The notes: generated by a model from the sequence alone, not told the origin. Shown: positions 43,972 through 52,377, counted from the stretch's first letter. The stretch: DNA of 64,000 bases from Deltaproteobacteria bacterium (GCA_016219185.1 JACRBZ010000074.1:62001-126000), one strand, 5' to 3'. A program made the numbers and translations.

Positions 43972-44247
43972 ATGTCCGAATTCGAACGATTTGAGCATGA
44001 GTGCCTTCAGGATAAGCACAGCATTCAGCAGTTTTTTGTCACATTGATGGATGGCATCGAAAAAGGCCGAATCGTTCTGTCCGCGGAAAATGACCAGACC
44101 GTGCTGATGCCGGCGGAACTGATGCGGCTTTCCATCAAAACCAAGAAAAAAACCGGAAAATCCAAGCTGTCCATCAAACTGACATGGAAAGATTCAACCA
44201 TTGAAACCTATCGAAAAAAAGGCAACGAAATCCATATATCCTCCTGA
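43972..44247 (+). CDS. amphi-Trp domain protein, copy 3
   Basis: The 91-residue protein has the amphi-Trp pattern with SIKTKKKTGKSKLSIKLTWKD and a C-terminal IHISS. It lacks the acidic tail of the other two copies. AAGGAG lies upstream of the ATG. It is the first gene of GAK locus 2, and its 3' end overlaps the next frame by 47 bp if that frame starts at its TTG. Confidence 0.82.
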   Translation: MSEFERFEHECLQDKHSIQQFFVTLMDGIEKGRIVLSAENDQTVLMPAELMRLSIKTKKKTGKSKLSIKLTWKDSTIETYRKKGNEIHISS

Positions 44248-45892
44248 TGTCGCTTCGAAACTGGATGAGATTCGGGACAATTTCACGTTTCTGACCCTCG
44301 AAGTTTCGGGTCAGGTTCAGGCCACGTTCGATCTTTTGAATGAACCCGGAGATCGAATCTTCAGCCGAATATGCTCACGGGACGATTATATCGACAACCT
44401 GAAAAGCACGGTCGAGAATTCCTGTTTTTCCCGAATTCACGGCACGGATTCACTGACAAAAGAAGAAATCAACACCATCCGGTCCATTCACATCATCTGT
44501 GTCAATCTGGAACGGATCGCGGATTTCTGTGTAAACATTGCCAGGCAGATTGAATATCTGTCCAGTTCAGCGTTTATTCACCGGTTTGATTACCGGTCCA
44601 TGATTCAGGAAATTCAGCGTAATATTTCCCGCATCATGCCCGCCTTTGATGAACGAAGCCTTTCCGCCGCACTGGATATCTGCCGGTCTGAATTCATTCT
44701 GGATACGCTGTATAAAACGGAATTTGTCCGGATCATGAATGAACTGGATAGCGGTAAATCCAGCCGGGATCTGGTTACCACGCTGTTTATTTTCCGATAT
44801 CTGGAACGAATCGGCGATTCGCTGTTGAATATCGGCGAAGCCCTGCTGTTTTTGGTCCTGGGCGAAAAAATCAAAATCAATCAGTTTGATGCGCTCCAGC
44901 AAACCCTGTCCGCTTCCGGTTATGACGGCACGCTTTCAGAAATTGACTTTAAATCCATCTGGGGTTCCAGGTCCGGTTGCAGGATCAGTCTGGTGGCTCA
45001 AAAAAATCAAAGCCAGGATAAATACCAGGGCATTTTCAAAGAAGGCAATCCTGAAAAAATTCAAAAGGAAAAAGCCAGTCTGGAGCGGTGGGAAACCGTG
45101 TATCCCGGCCTGACGCCCCGAATTTTCGGATATCATGAGGGTCTTGACACCGCCTCTCTTCTGGTGGAATTTCTGCCCGGCTGCACGCTGGATGAAGTGA
45201 TTATGACCGCATCCGAAGACATCATCCAGAATGCCATGTTTCTGGCGGAAGATGTCATGATCGATATCTGGGAGCATACACGCATCCAGGAACCTGCTCC
45301 CATCACCTATATTCAGCAGTTGATTTCCCGCATGCTGTACAGTCAGCGACTGCACCCCGGGCTGCTGCGATGCGGAAAACAATTGGGGACGGTTGAAATC
45401 CCGTCAACCGAAGAATTGATTCGAAAATGTGCCGTGGTTGAAACCGGCATTCAGACCCCCTTCACCGTGCTGTGTCACGGGGATTTCAACGCCAACAATC
45501 TGGTCTATGATCACGCATCCCAACGGATTCACTATATTGACGTGTATCGTTCCCATCAAGACGACTACGTTATGGATGCCGCCGTGTTTTTGGTGTCCAA
45601 CTTTCGAATGCCCGTTTTTGAAACTGTTCTGCGGGATCGTTTGAATGACGTCATTTACGCGTTCATGACGCGAGTCAAAGCGTTTGCAACAGCTCATGGC
45701 GATACGACATTCAATGCCCGAATGGCCCTTGCGCTCAGCCGGAATTTCTATACTTCCATCCGATTCGAGCATCATTATGATTTTGCCAGGGAAATGGCCC
45801 TGAGATCGTATTATTTGATGGAGAAAATCATTCAACATCCGTCCGCGGATTGGAACACTTTTTCGTTTTCGGAAGACATTTTATTCTACTGA
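44201..45892 (+). CDS. PhoU-domain / APH-type kinase fusion protein
   Basis: The frame opens at a TTG at 44201 (563 residues); the true start is uncertain because no ATG precedes the first domain. Residues ~20-230 form a PhoU-type helical bundle (IICVNLERIADFCVNIARQI and RYLERIGDSLLNIGEALLF are the two PhoU metal-binding signatures). Residues ~260-500 form an aminoglycoside phosphotransferase-like kinase with VLCHGDFNANNLVYD (catalytic HGD-x4-N) and IHYIDVYRSHQDD as metal loop. PhoU normally restrains phosphate signalling with PhoR and PstB. A direct fusion to a small-molecule kinase links a phosphate sensor to a phosphorylation step in the GAK system. Confidence 0.83.
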   Translation: MKPIEKKATKSIYPPDVASKLDEIRDNFTFLTLEVSGQVQATFDLLNEPGDRIFSRICSRDDYIDNLKSTVENSCFSRIHGTDSLTKEEINTIRSIHIICVNLERIADFCVNIARQIEYLSSSAFIHRFDYRSMIQEIQRNISRIMPAFDERSLSAALDICRSEFILDTLYKTEFVRIMNELDSGKSSRDLVTTLFIFRYLERIGDSLLNIGEALLFLVLGEKIKINQFDALQQTLSASGYDGTLSEIDFKSIWGSRSGCRISLVAQKNQSQDKYQGIFKEGNPEKIQKEKASLERWETVYPGLTPRIFGYHEGLDTASLLVEFLPGCTLDEVIMTASEDIIQNAMFLAEDVMIDIWEHTRIQEPAPITYIQQLISRMLYSQRLHPGLLRCGKQLGTVEIPSTEELIRKCAVVETGIQTPFTVLCHGDFNANNLVYDHASQRIHYIDVYRSHQDDYVMDAAVFLVSNFRMPVFETVLRDRLNDVIYAFMTRVKAFATAHGDTTFNARMALALSRNFYTSIRFEHHYDFAREMALRSYYLMEKIIQHPSADWNTFSFSEDILFY

Positions 45893-45906
45893 TTTTAAGG
45901 AAAGCC

Positions 45907-46782
45907 ATGCCACAGATTGCGGTTATCGGAAATTATGGCGGATGGTCGTCCGAACATCTGGCCGACTGTGTCGCCCGAGCCACGGGCAAACGCCTGCTGG
46001 TGGATATGGAAAACGTCAGACTGGATTTGGAACGGGAAAAGGTCTGGTATGAGGGAATGGACCTGACCCGGCTGGATGCCGTCATTATCAAGAAAATCGG
46101 ACCGCATTATTCTCCGCATCTTCTGGATCGCCTGGAAATTCTGCGCTTTCTGGAAAACAGCGGCGTTCGAATTTTTTCCCGTCCCTTGAGCATTATGCGG
46201 GTGCTGGATCGCCTCGGTTGTACGGTTACGCTACGCATGGCCGGAATTCCCATGCCTCCGACTGCCATCACCGAGAACACGGAGCAGGCGGTTAAAATCA
46301 TCGAAGAATACGAGGATGCCGTCCTGAAACCCCTGTATTCCTCCAAGGCACGGGGGATGTGGGTTCTGCAATACGGCAGAGACACGTATATCTCGGTGGA
46401 AGACTTCAAACGCAACAATCCGATCCTGTATATTCAAAAAAAGATGAATCTGCGGGGAATGGATCTGGGTATCGTGTTTTTGGGCGGCGAATATGTCACC
46501 ACTTATGCCAGATGCAGTGATGCCATTTCCTGGAACACTTCCACCGAAACCGGCGGAAGATATGTGGCCCATGACCCGTTGCCGGAAAGCATTGAAATAG
46601 CCAGAAAGGCTCAGGCGCTTTTTGATCTGGATTTTGCCACCGTGGATGTGGTTGAAACTCCGGATGGCCCGCTGGTGTTTGAGGTCACTGCCTTTGGAGG
46701 ATTCAAAGGCATGGAAACCGCCCGAAACATGGACGGCGCCAGATGTTATGTCGACTATGTATTGAAAAGGATAGCAACATGA
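45907..46782 (+). CDS. GAK system ATP-grasp enzyme, copy 2
   Basis: From ATG 45907 (AAGGAA upstream) this is a 291-residue ATP-grasp enzyme, the same length as the 18342 copy and highly similar to it throughout (IAVIGNYGGWSSEHLADCV, VLKPLYSSKARGMWV, VDVVETPDGPLVFEV). It overlaps the HprK-related gene by ATGA, a sign of coupled translation. Two copies with different neighbours, CofD-like here absent and kinase B here present, suggest either two substrates or a split pathway. Confidence 0.88.
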   Translation: MPQIAVIGNYGGWSSEHLADCVARATGKRLLVDMENVRLDLEREKVWYEGMDLTRLDAVIIKKIGPHYSPHLLDRLEILRFLENSGVRIFSRPLSIMRVLDRLGCTVTLRMAGIPMPPTAITENTEQAVKIIEEYEDAVLKPLYSSKARGMWVLQYGRDTYISVEDFKRNNPILYIQKKMNLRGMDLGIVFLGGEYVTTYARCSDAISWNTSTETGGRYVAHDPLPESIEIARKAQALFDLDFATVDVVETPDGPLVFEVTAFGGFKGMETARNMDGARCYVDYVLKRIAT

Positions 46783-47873
46783 TGTTCTTTGACATGGAAA
46801 GAATTCATCTGGTCAGGCGGATTCGGGACGTATATCCGGTGACGAATGATGTCCACCTTCAATTCGGAAACTGCCGCATTCAGATTCTATCCAATTCCGA
46901 TTCGGTCATTTCTGAACTCGAGCAATATTTCAGTGCGTTTGTCAGCCAACCGGCAGCGGCGGATCGAATCATATCCGTCCACCAGGCGGATGACGTGTCC
47001 GTGAATCTTCCGTTCACCGTCCGTCAGCCGGACCCGGGAAAAACGAAAATCAAGGAAGAATATGTGGATATCCCGGGCGGTCGAATCGTAAGAAAACGGC
47101 TTACTGGCATGGTGTTTGTTTTCGGCGGCAATGACCATGTGGTAGTCGGACCCTGTTTGAAAAATCTGAATCAGGTGGTCAATTTCATCAACAACCGGTA
47201 TATCGAATGGCAAATCTGCCGCGGCGGAATCCTGGGACATGCCGCCGGAGTCCGGTTGTATAATAAGGGGCTGGCCCTGGCCGGATTTTCCGGAATGGGG
47301 AAATCCACGCTGGCTCTGCATCTGGTCGGTCAGGGGGCGGATTTTGTCAGCAATGACCGGTTGATTCTGGAAAAAACGGAATCCGGTGTCTGGATGCACG
47401 GTGTGGGTAAGCTTCCCCGCGTCAATCCGGGCACGATACTGAACAATCCGGGTCTTCAGGGACTGCTGCCCTTGGAGGATTATGAGCGGTTTGCATCCCT
47501 TTCCAAGGAGGATCTCTGGAACCTGGAACACAAATATGATGTTCCAATCGATCGGTTTTTTGGCGCCAACCGGTTTAAATTAAGAACGCCCCTGGATGCG
47601 CTGATCGTTTTAAACTGGAAGCATAATGATCAGCCGGCTCAAATGCGTCCCGTGAATATTGAAACCCGCAGGGATCTCCTGCCCGCATTTATGAAATCCA
47701 CCGGTCTTTTCTTTTTGCCCGAGCATTCGGATGAGCAGCCCGACCTGTCCGAATGCGCCTATATCCGTTTATTGAAATTGAGCCAGGTTTTTGAAATTTG
47801 CGGCGGTGTGGATTTTAAAGCCGCGGCCAAGGCATGTATTCAATGGGCGCAGATCCAAATGCCGTCATGCTGA
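46779..47873 (+). CDS. HprK-related kinase B (GAK system)
   Basis: The 364-residue protein resembles HPr kinase/phosphorylase in its C-terminal half. The P-loop LAGFSGMGKSTLAL is near residue 185, followed by GADFVSNDRLIL, the counterpart of the HprK metal-binding region. The N-terminal ~150 residues are specific to the kinase-B branch. There is no HPr or PTS gene nearby, so the target is not sugar transport. The start overlaps the ATP-grasp stop. In the GAK system the kinase may phosphorylate a protein such as an amphi-Trp or XXXCH member (inference). Confidence 0.87.
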   Translation: MMFFDMERIHLVRRIRDVYPVTNDVHLQFGNCRIQILSNSDSVISELEQYFSAFVSQPAAADRIISVHQADDVSVNLPFTVRQPDPGKTKIKEEYVDIPGGRIVRKRLTGMVFVFGGNDHVVVGPCLKNLNQVVNFINNRYIEWQICRGGILGHAAGVRLYNKGLALAGFSGMGKSTLALHLVGQGADFVSNDRLILEKTESGVWMHGVGKLPRVNPGTILNNPGLQGLLPLEDYERFASLSKEDLWNLEHKYDVPIDRFFGANRFKLRTPLDALIVLNWKHNDQPAQMRPVNIETRRDLLPAFMKSTGLFFLPEHSDEQPDLSECAYIRLLKLSQVFEICGGVDFKAAAKACIQWAQIQMPSC

Positions 47874-47891
47874 TTTCCCGAGAAAACAACA

Positions 47892-49865
47892 ATGACCTCC
47901 TCTAACGCCATGATTCAGATAATCCATGACAATTTCACACTCACCGATAAAGGAGTGATACCGAATATGACCCAAGTACTGAGCGAAACCTGGCTCGCGC
48001 GAATTTTTAACATTGTTGATTATGCGTTCCAGCCAATCGTCAATATTCATTCCGGCGTTTGTTATGGATATGAAGCGCTGCTACGGAATCATGAAGCGGC
48101 AGGCTTTTCATCCATTAATGAATTATTTGATACGGCATATAATGATCAGGTTCTGCATGCGGTCGATCTGTATCTTCGCGAAAAGGCTATTACCAAATTT
48201 ACGCAACTGGAATGGAAGAATCAAGTCAAACTGTTTTTCAACCTTGACAATAGGGTCCTGAGCTCAGCGGATTACAAGCCTGGAAACACACTCAATCAGT
48301 TGAAATTCTCGAATCTGACTCAGGATGCGTTCTGTTTTGAAATTTCAGAACGCCACGAACTGTCCCATAATCAGGCGGTCTCGGATGTTCTGAATAATTA
48401 CCGGTCCCAGGGATTTAAAATTGCGGTTGACGACTGCGGTGCCGGATTCGCAGGATTGAAATTGCTGTATTACATCCGACCGGATTTTGTCAAAATAGAT
48501 CGCTTCTTTATTCAGGATATTACCGATGATTTGAACAAACGGATCTTCGTTGCAAGTATGGTCAATCTGGCCCATATCCTGGGCAGCGTCGTCATTGCCG
48601 AAGGCGTTGAAACAAAGAAGGAATATTACAGTTGTCGAAATATCGGATGCGACCTGATTCAAGGCTATCTGGTTCAGCGGCCCACGGTCGATATCGGCCA
48701 GCTTCAATTCCGTTACGATCATATCATGGCACTGAGCGAAGAGGAACAGCGTAAAGACAAATCCGGCGACAAGAACCTCATCGATATGCAGATGGAATAC
48801 ATCGATCCGGTATTAAGTTGTTCCAATGTGTTCGATGTGTTTGAAAAATTCAAAACCCGGCAACACCACACATTTTTTCCGGTTGTCAACAATAACAACG
48901 AACCGCTGGGCATTATCAGTGATAAAAGCTTCAAAGATTATACTTTTTCACGCTTTGGCAGCCAGTTGCTTCAGAATCCGTCAATCGGAAAAAGTCTGAA
49001 CCGGTTCATCACCCGGTTTCCGATTACCGATATTCACACACCCGTTGAAAAGATTCTCGAAATCTACACCCAGAATGAAAATATCGAAGGCATCATCATT
49101 GTGGACAACCTGAAATACAAGGGATTTCTGAATGCGCGTTCCCTGTTGAAAGTGCTGAATGAAAAAAATCTGGCCATTGCCCGGGATCAGAATCCCCTGA
49201 CCAAACTGCCGGGTAACACGCTGATTCACAAATATGTCTCCGAAGCCATGCTGGAAACCGGCATCCCTCATTATTTGGTGTATTTCGACTTTGACAATTT
49301 TAAACCCTATAATGACACGTATGGATTCCGCCAGGGAGATCGGGTCATCATGCTTTTTTCGGAAATACTCAAAAGCCGGGCTCAAAATCTCTATGGATTT
49401 GCCGGTCACATTGGCGGTGATGACTTTTTTATGGGGGTTAAAGACATGGAGCTGAAAAAAGTGTACGCAAAGGTTCAGAAACTGGTCAAACGGTTTAAGA
49501 ACGATGTGTCCAGTTTCTATGATTCGGAAGCCATAGAAAAGGGATGCATTATGGCCAGGGATCGGGAGGGCAGAAAAGTCTGTTTTCCACTGCTGACGGT
49601 CAGCGCGGTCATTCTGGAGCTACCGGCGCACCGGTCAACGGTTTACTCTGTCGAGGAAATCGGGAAAAAAATGGCGGACAAGAAAAAATCCGCAAAAAAC
49701 AGCGAAGAAAAAGTATGTGTCGTTCGGGTGACCGACACGAATGAACTGATCATGATTTCAAATGAATCGTTGATTGGTGGATCTGCTTCAACCGAAACGA
49801 GTGGAAATACGATCTTACGCCCAAAAATTGGTGAACCTGGAACCTCAGGCCAATTTGTTTTTTAA
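47892..49865 (+). CDS. EAL - CBS - GGDEF-like signalling protein
   Basis: The 657-residue protein has an N-terminal EAL domain (about 35-280; YEALLR intact, DDCGAGFAG, IAEGVETKKE) for cyclic-di-GMP hydrolysis. A CBS pair follows (about 300-430), then a GGDEF-type domain whose active site is GGDDF, one residue off the consensus. This order is a known arrangement. A start at ATG 47967, with AAAGGAG upstream, is also possible and would leave the EAL domain whole. It follows the HprK-related gene by 18 bp. Its 3' end overlaps the convergent roadblock gene by 21 bp. Confidence 0.88.
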   Translation: MTSSNAMIQIIHDNFTLTDKGVIPNMTQVLSETWLARIFNIVDYAFQPIVNIHSGVCYGYEALLRNHEAAGFSSINELFDTAYNDQVLHAVDLYLREKAITKFTQLEWKNQVKLFFNLDNRVLSSADYKPGNTLNQLKFSNLTQDAFCFEISERHELSHNQAVSDVLNNYRSQGFKIAVDDCGAGFAGLKLLYYIRPDFVKIDRFFIQDITDDLNKRIFVASMVNLAHILGSVVIAEGVETKKEYYSCRNIGCDLIQGYLVQRPTVDIGQLQFRYDHIMALSEEEQRKDKSGDKNLIDMQMEYIDPVLSCSNVFDVFEKFKTRQHHTFFPVVNNNNEPLGIISDKSFKDYTFSRFGSQLLQNPSIGKSLNRFITRFPITDIHTPVEKILEIYTQNENIEGIIIVDNLKYKGFLNARSLLKVLNEKNLAIARDQNPLTKLPGNTLIHKYVSEAMLETGIPHYLVYFDFDNFKPYNDTYGFRQGDRVIMLFSEILKSRAQNLYGFAGHIGGDDFFMGVKDMELKKVYAKVQKLVKRFKNDVSSFYDSEAIEKGCIMARDREGRKVCFPLLTVSAVILELPAHRSTVYSVEEIGKKMADKKKSAKNSEEKVCVVRVTDTNELIMISNESLIGGSASTETSGNTILRPKIGEPGTSGQFVF

Positions 49866-50303
49866 AAAAGTCAAATAACGCTGCTCCGTGATATTTGTTG
49901 ACTCTTTAATCAGTTTGTTTTTTAAAAAAGTCAAATAGCGTTGTTCGGTGGAAAATTCCTTGCCCAGTTCGTTCTTTATCTCCTCGGTCAGCACGGAAAT
50001 GGTCGTAGAAACAAGTGAAAGGTTTGTCCACAATTGACAAACCGTCAGCAGAAGCGTTTCCTTCTCCATAAACATAGCTATAACGATAAATGCATCATAC
50101 CATAACGTTAGCGTCTGAATTTCCATCTCCACCGTACTAACGCCCATTTCGAACAGTCGTGTTACACGATTTGCGATGCCTTCCACCTTGGCATCGGTAA
50201 AAGTAGACGGCAGTCCGGGACAGAGTTGGCCGTATTTTTTGTTAAAAAGGCATGAACCGATAACTCCGGGTAAAATGGCTATTTCATCAAGAACATCTTT
50301 CAT
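49845..50303 (-). CDS. Roadblock/LC7-like small protein with duplicated tail
   Basis: The 152-residue protein starts MKDVLDEIAILPGVIGSCLFN, the pattern of Roadblock/LC7 domains that regulate small GTPases or signalling complexes. The last ~40 residues are a duplicated helix: EQRYLTFLKNKL occurs twice, 20 residues apart, from a 60-bp tandem DNA repeat. No GTPase gene is near. It lies convergent to the EAL-GGDEF gene and 189 bp from the XXXCH-2 gene. Confidence 0.65.
   Translation of the reverse strand: MKDVLDEIAILPGVIGSCLFNKKYGQLCPGLPSTFTDAKVEGIANRVTRLFEMGVSTVEMEIQTLTLWYDAFIVIAMFMEKETLLLTVCQLWTNLSLVSTTISVLTEEIKNELGKEFSTEQRYLTFLKNKLIKESTNITEQRYLTFLKNKLA
49854..49943. repeat. 60-bp tandem duplication at the roadblock gene end
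   Basis: The block beginning TTTGTTTTTTAAAAAAGTCA at 49854 recurs at 49914 with a few substitutions. The first unit also encodes the last residues of the convergent EAL-GGDEF protein (QFVF). Confidence 0.8.
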
Positions 50304-50491
50304 GGTTACACTCCTGGCTCGTTGGCTGTCCCCAAATGAAGGGGAAAACCAGTGTGGGTATAAAATAAATTACAGTAAGGAGAGGTATTTTGAATTACCT
50401 CGGGATTTTGAATTTTTTTGGACGGTGAAGCTACCCGTGAAATGTTCAGATAATATCAAGGCATTGTTAGAATTTGATTAAAATGCAGTGC

Positions 50492-51025
50492 TCAACGCCT
50501 CTCATGGTGACAGGAGTTTTTCTTCGATTTAATCTGAGCGTGTTTTTTTCGGCAGGATTCGAGATCGTATTGGTGAAAGGAATCCCTGAATTCAGCGATG
50601 AGCTGAAGAAACGCCGGATACTGGGCGTCCCCATGTCCGGGGAAGGCGGTCATCACTTCCGCGTTCCGGCAAAAAGAAGCCATTTCCAGGTTGGACGGCA
50701 GTCCACCATTTTTCAATCGATCCCCAATCGCTTTAAAACTTTTTTCCAATGTCTTGAATTCCGGCATTTCCGTAGCGATCGGACCGACATCCCCCGGTTC
50801 AGTCAGAATCTTCTCGTCACCTTCATATCTGACGTTGCACTTCACATACGGTCGACCAAATTCCTTTTTAATGCTGAGTTTCAGTTTCTTGAGTCTGGAA
50901 AAATCGATTGAATATTTTACCATCGCATCCGCCTTGGTCTTGGTGCCGTCCACGATATACTGCAACAGTGCTGTGGCGTCCTCTCCATATGCGATGATTT
51001 CTTCTTTCTTTCCCTGTTTTGTCAT
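50492..51025 (-). CDS. GAK system XXXCH protein, copy 2
   Basis: From ATG 51025 (GGAGG upstream) this is a 177-residue paralogue of the 20603 gene. It keeps FSRLKKLKLSIKKEFGRPYVKC, GGLPSNLEMASFCRNAEVM and the C-terminal KKNSCHHERR Cys-His signature. It stands alone with its own three-box promoter. It therefore may supply the XXXCH partner for GAK locus 2, which lacks one. Confidence 0.82.
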   Translation of the reverse strand: MTKQGKKEEIIAYGEDATALLQYIVDGTKTKADAMVKYSIDFSRLKKLKLSIKKEFGRPYVKCNVRYEGDEKILTEPGDVGPIATEMPEFKTLEKSFKAIGDRLKNGGLPSNLEMASFCRNAEVMTAFPGHGDAQYPAFLQLIAEFRDSFHQYDLESCRKKHAQIKSKKNSCHHERR

Positions 51026-51091
51026 CAGAAACCTCCAATAATCGGATAAACGATCGTGATGTGCCGGATTCGCCCTAGACAATGAAATCAC

Positions 51092-51134
51092 ATTGTAAGC
51101 CGGAATTGTTAGAAGCGAATTAATATCCGATTAG
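51092..51134 (-). promoter_or_regulatory. Pho-box-like promoter I (XXXCH-2)
   Basis: Minus-strand CTAAT (51134-51130), TTAAT (51123-51119) and CTAAC (51112-51108) repeat at 11 bp; TACAAT (51097-51092) is a good -10, starting 15 bp after the last box start. Confidence 0.65.
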
Positions 51135-51202
51135 AAATTTATGAAACTCCAGGATGCATTCACAACCGTTTTTAGGATTTGATGTGTATCCCACGCACAT
51201 TT

Positions 51203-51242
51203 CTAATGAAAATCTAACACCAATCTAATTTTTCAATATTAG
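51203..51242 (+). promoter_or_regulatory. Pho-box-like promoter J (arsenate reductase)
   Basis: CTAAT at 51203, CTAAC at 51214 and CTAAT at 51225 repeat at 11 bp; TATTAG at 51237 is a -10 candidate. It lies about 80 bp upstream of the arsC-like start. Confidence 0.6.
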
Positions 51243-51318
51243 GATACATTTTCTTGTCCCGGTCGAGGCCTCTTTTTTATAAAACCATGGTGTCATTGAA
51301 ACAAATGGAGGAAACATA

Positions 51319-51750
51319 ATGAAAAAAAGAGTTTTATTTATTTGTGAGCACAACAGTGCCCGCAGTCAGATAGCGGCGGCATACCTGCGAAAGTATGGCA
51401 GCGAAGACTATGATGTTGAAAGTGCCGGTCTGGAGCCAACAGAATTGAATCCGCTGGCTGTTGCGGTCATGAAAGAGGCGGGAATCGATATCAGCGATCA
51501 GAAACCGCAAAGCGTGTTTGATTTGTTTCGACAGGGGAAACTGTATCAAACCATCATCACGGTTTGTCAGCCGGCAGCGGACCAATGCCCTATTTTCCCG
51601 GGTGTTGCCAAAAGGCTGCACTGGCCGTTCGATGATCCTGCCCAGTTTACCGGAACCTGGGAGCAGAACCTGTCCAAAACACGACAGGTTCGCGACAGGA
51701 TTGAGATCACCGTCAAAGAATGGATATCTGAAAACCGGATACCGGGATGA
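51319..51750 (+). CDS. arsC: Arsenate reductase / low-molecular-weight phosphatase family
   Basis: The 143-residue protein has the P-loop CEHNSARSQ (CX5R) after FI at residues 9-17, plus further Cys residues in TVCQPAADQCP, as in thioredoxin-coupled ArsC enzymes that reduce arsenate to arsenite. A low-molecular-weight protein phosphatase role is the alternative. AGGAGG-like GGAGGAA precedes the ATG. Arsenate enters through phosphate uptake systems, so induction under phosphate starvation is logical; no other ars gene is present. Confidence 0.85.
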   Translation: MKKRVLFICEHNSARSQIAAAYLRKYGSEDYDVESAGLEPTELNPLAVAVMKEAGIDISDQKPQSVFDLFRQGKLYQTIITVCQPAADQCPIFPGVAKRLHWPFDDPAQFTGTWEQNLSKTRQVRDRIEITVKEWISENRIPG

Positions 51751-51829
51751 CCGGATCAGGGGAACACGGAGGCTATTTTTTTGAACGCCTGCCGATAACC
51801 GATACTTATCCAGCGAGCAATAAACATAA

Positions 51830-52228
51830 ATGAATCTGCGCCACAAACGATTTTTCAGATACATGGCTGTCGGCGGTTCAACGTTTCTGTTTGATCTGTC
51901 ACTGCTGTGGATTCAGATCGAGAAGTTTCACGTTTATTATCTTCACGCTGCGGCATCAAGTTTTCTGTTCGCCGTGTCCGTGAACTATTTTTTAAGCAGA
52001 AGGTGGGTTTTTAAGGGTTCGCAACGAAGACTTGCTTCAGGGTATCTGTATTTTCTCAAAACGGCTGTTTCAGGAGCCTTGATGACAGGCTTTTTAATGT
52101 GGATATTCTGCGCCACCACAAACGAACCCTATCTGCTGGTCCGCATCATCATAGCCGGCATCATTGGAGCGGGGAATTACCTGTTTAATCTCTATCTGAA
52201 TTTCAAGGTTGCCGGACAAGAGCTGTGA
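51830..52228 (+). CDS. GtrA-family membrane protein
   Basis: The 132-residue protein has four hydrophobic helices and the GtrA pattern FFRYMAVGGSTFLFDLSLLW and NYFLSRRWVFKG. GtrA proteins move polyprenyl-phosphate sugars or act in glycan decoration. It follows the arsC-like gene by 79 bp on the same strand. Its link to phosphate starvation is only positional. Confidence 0.87.
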   Translation: MNLRHKRFFRYMAVGGSTFLFDLSLLWIQIEKFHVYYLHAAASSFLFAVSVNYFLSRRWVFKGSQRRLASGYLYFLKTAVSGALMTGFLMWIFCATTNEPYLLVRIIIAGIIGAGNYLFNLYLNFKVAGQEL

Positions 52229-52305
52229 ATCCGGAACCGGCTCAAGCACATCGGGATTGAAACAATTCATATTTCAAAACTTGACCCCGCCACGCCCAGC
52301 CGCTT

Positions 52306-52357
52306 TTAACAGAAAAACAACTTATTATTAACACCCTCCTAACAATCATGGACTAAC
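52306..52357 (+). promoter_or_regulatory. Pho-box-like site K (phn operon)
   Basis: TTAAC at 52306, TTAAC at 52328 and CTAAC at 52339 fit an 11-bp lattice (the 52317 position is poor). A further CTAAC at 52353 is out of phase and overlaps the likely -10 (TAACAT). It lies about 200 bp upstream of the phnC::phnE start, with a short frame in between. Confidence 0.5.
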
Positions 52358-52377
52358 ATGTTGAGTTGACTCGAAGC

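Noticed and set aside
49854-49943. CRISPR-like repeat
   Set aside because: Only two units occur, the repeats are coding and there are no unique spacers of regular length; no cas genes are present.
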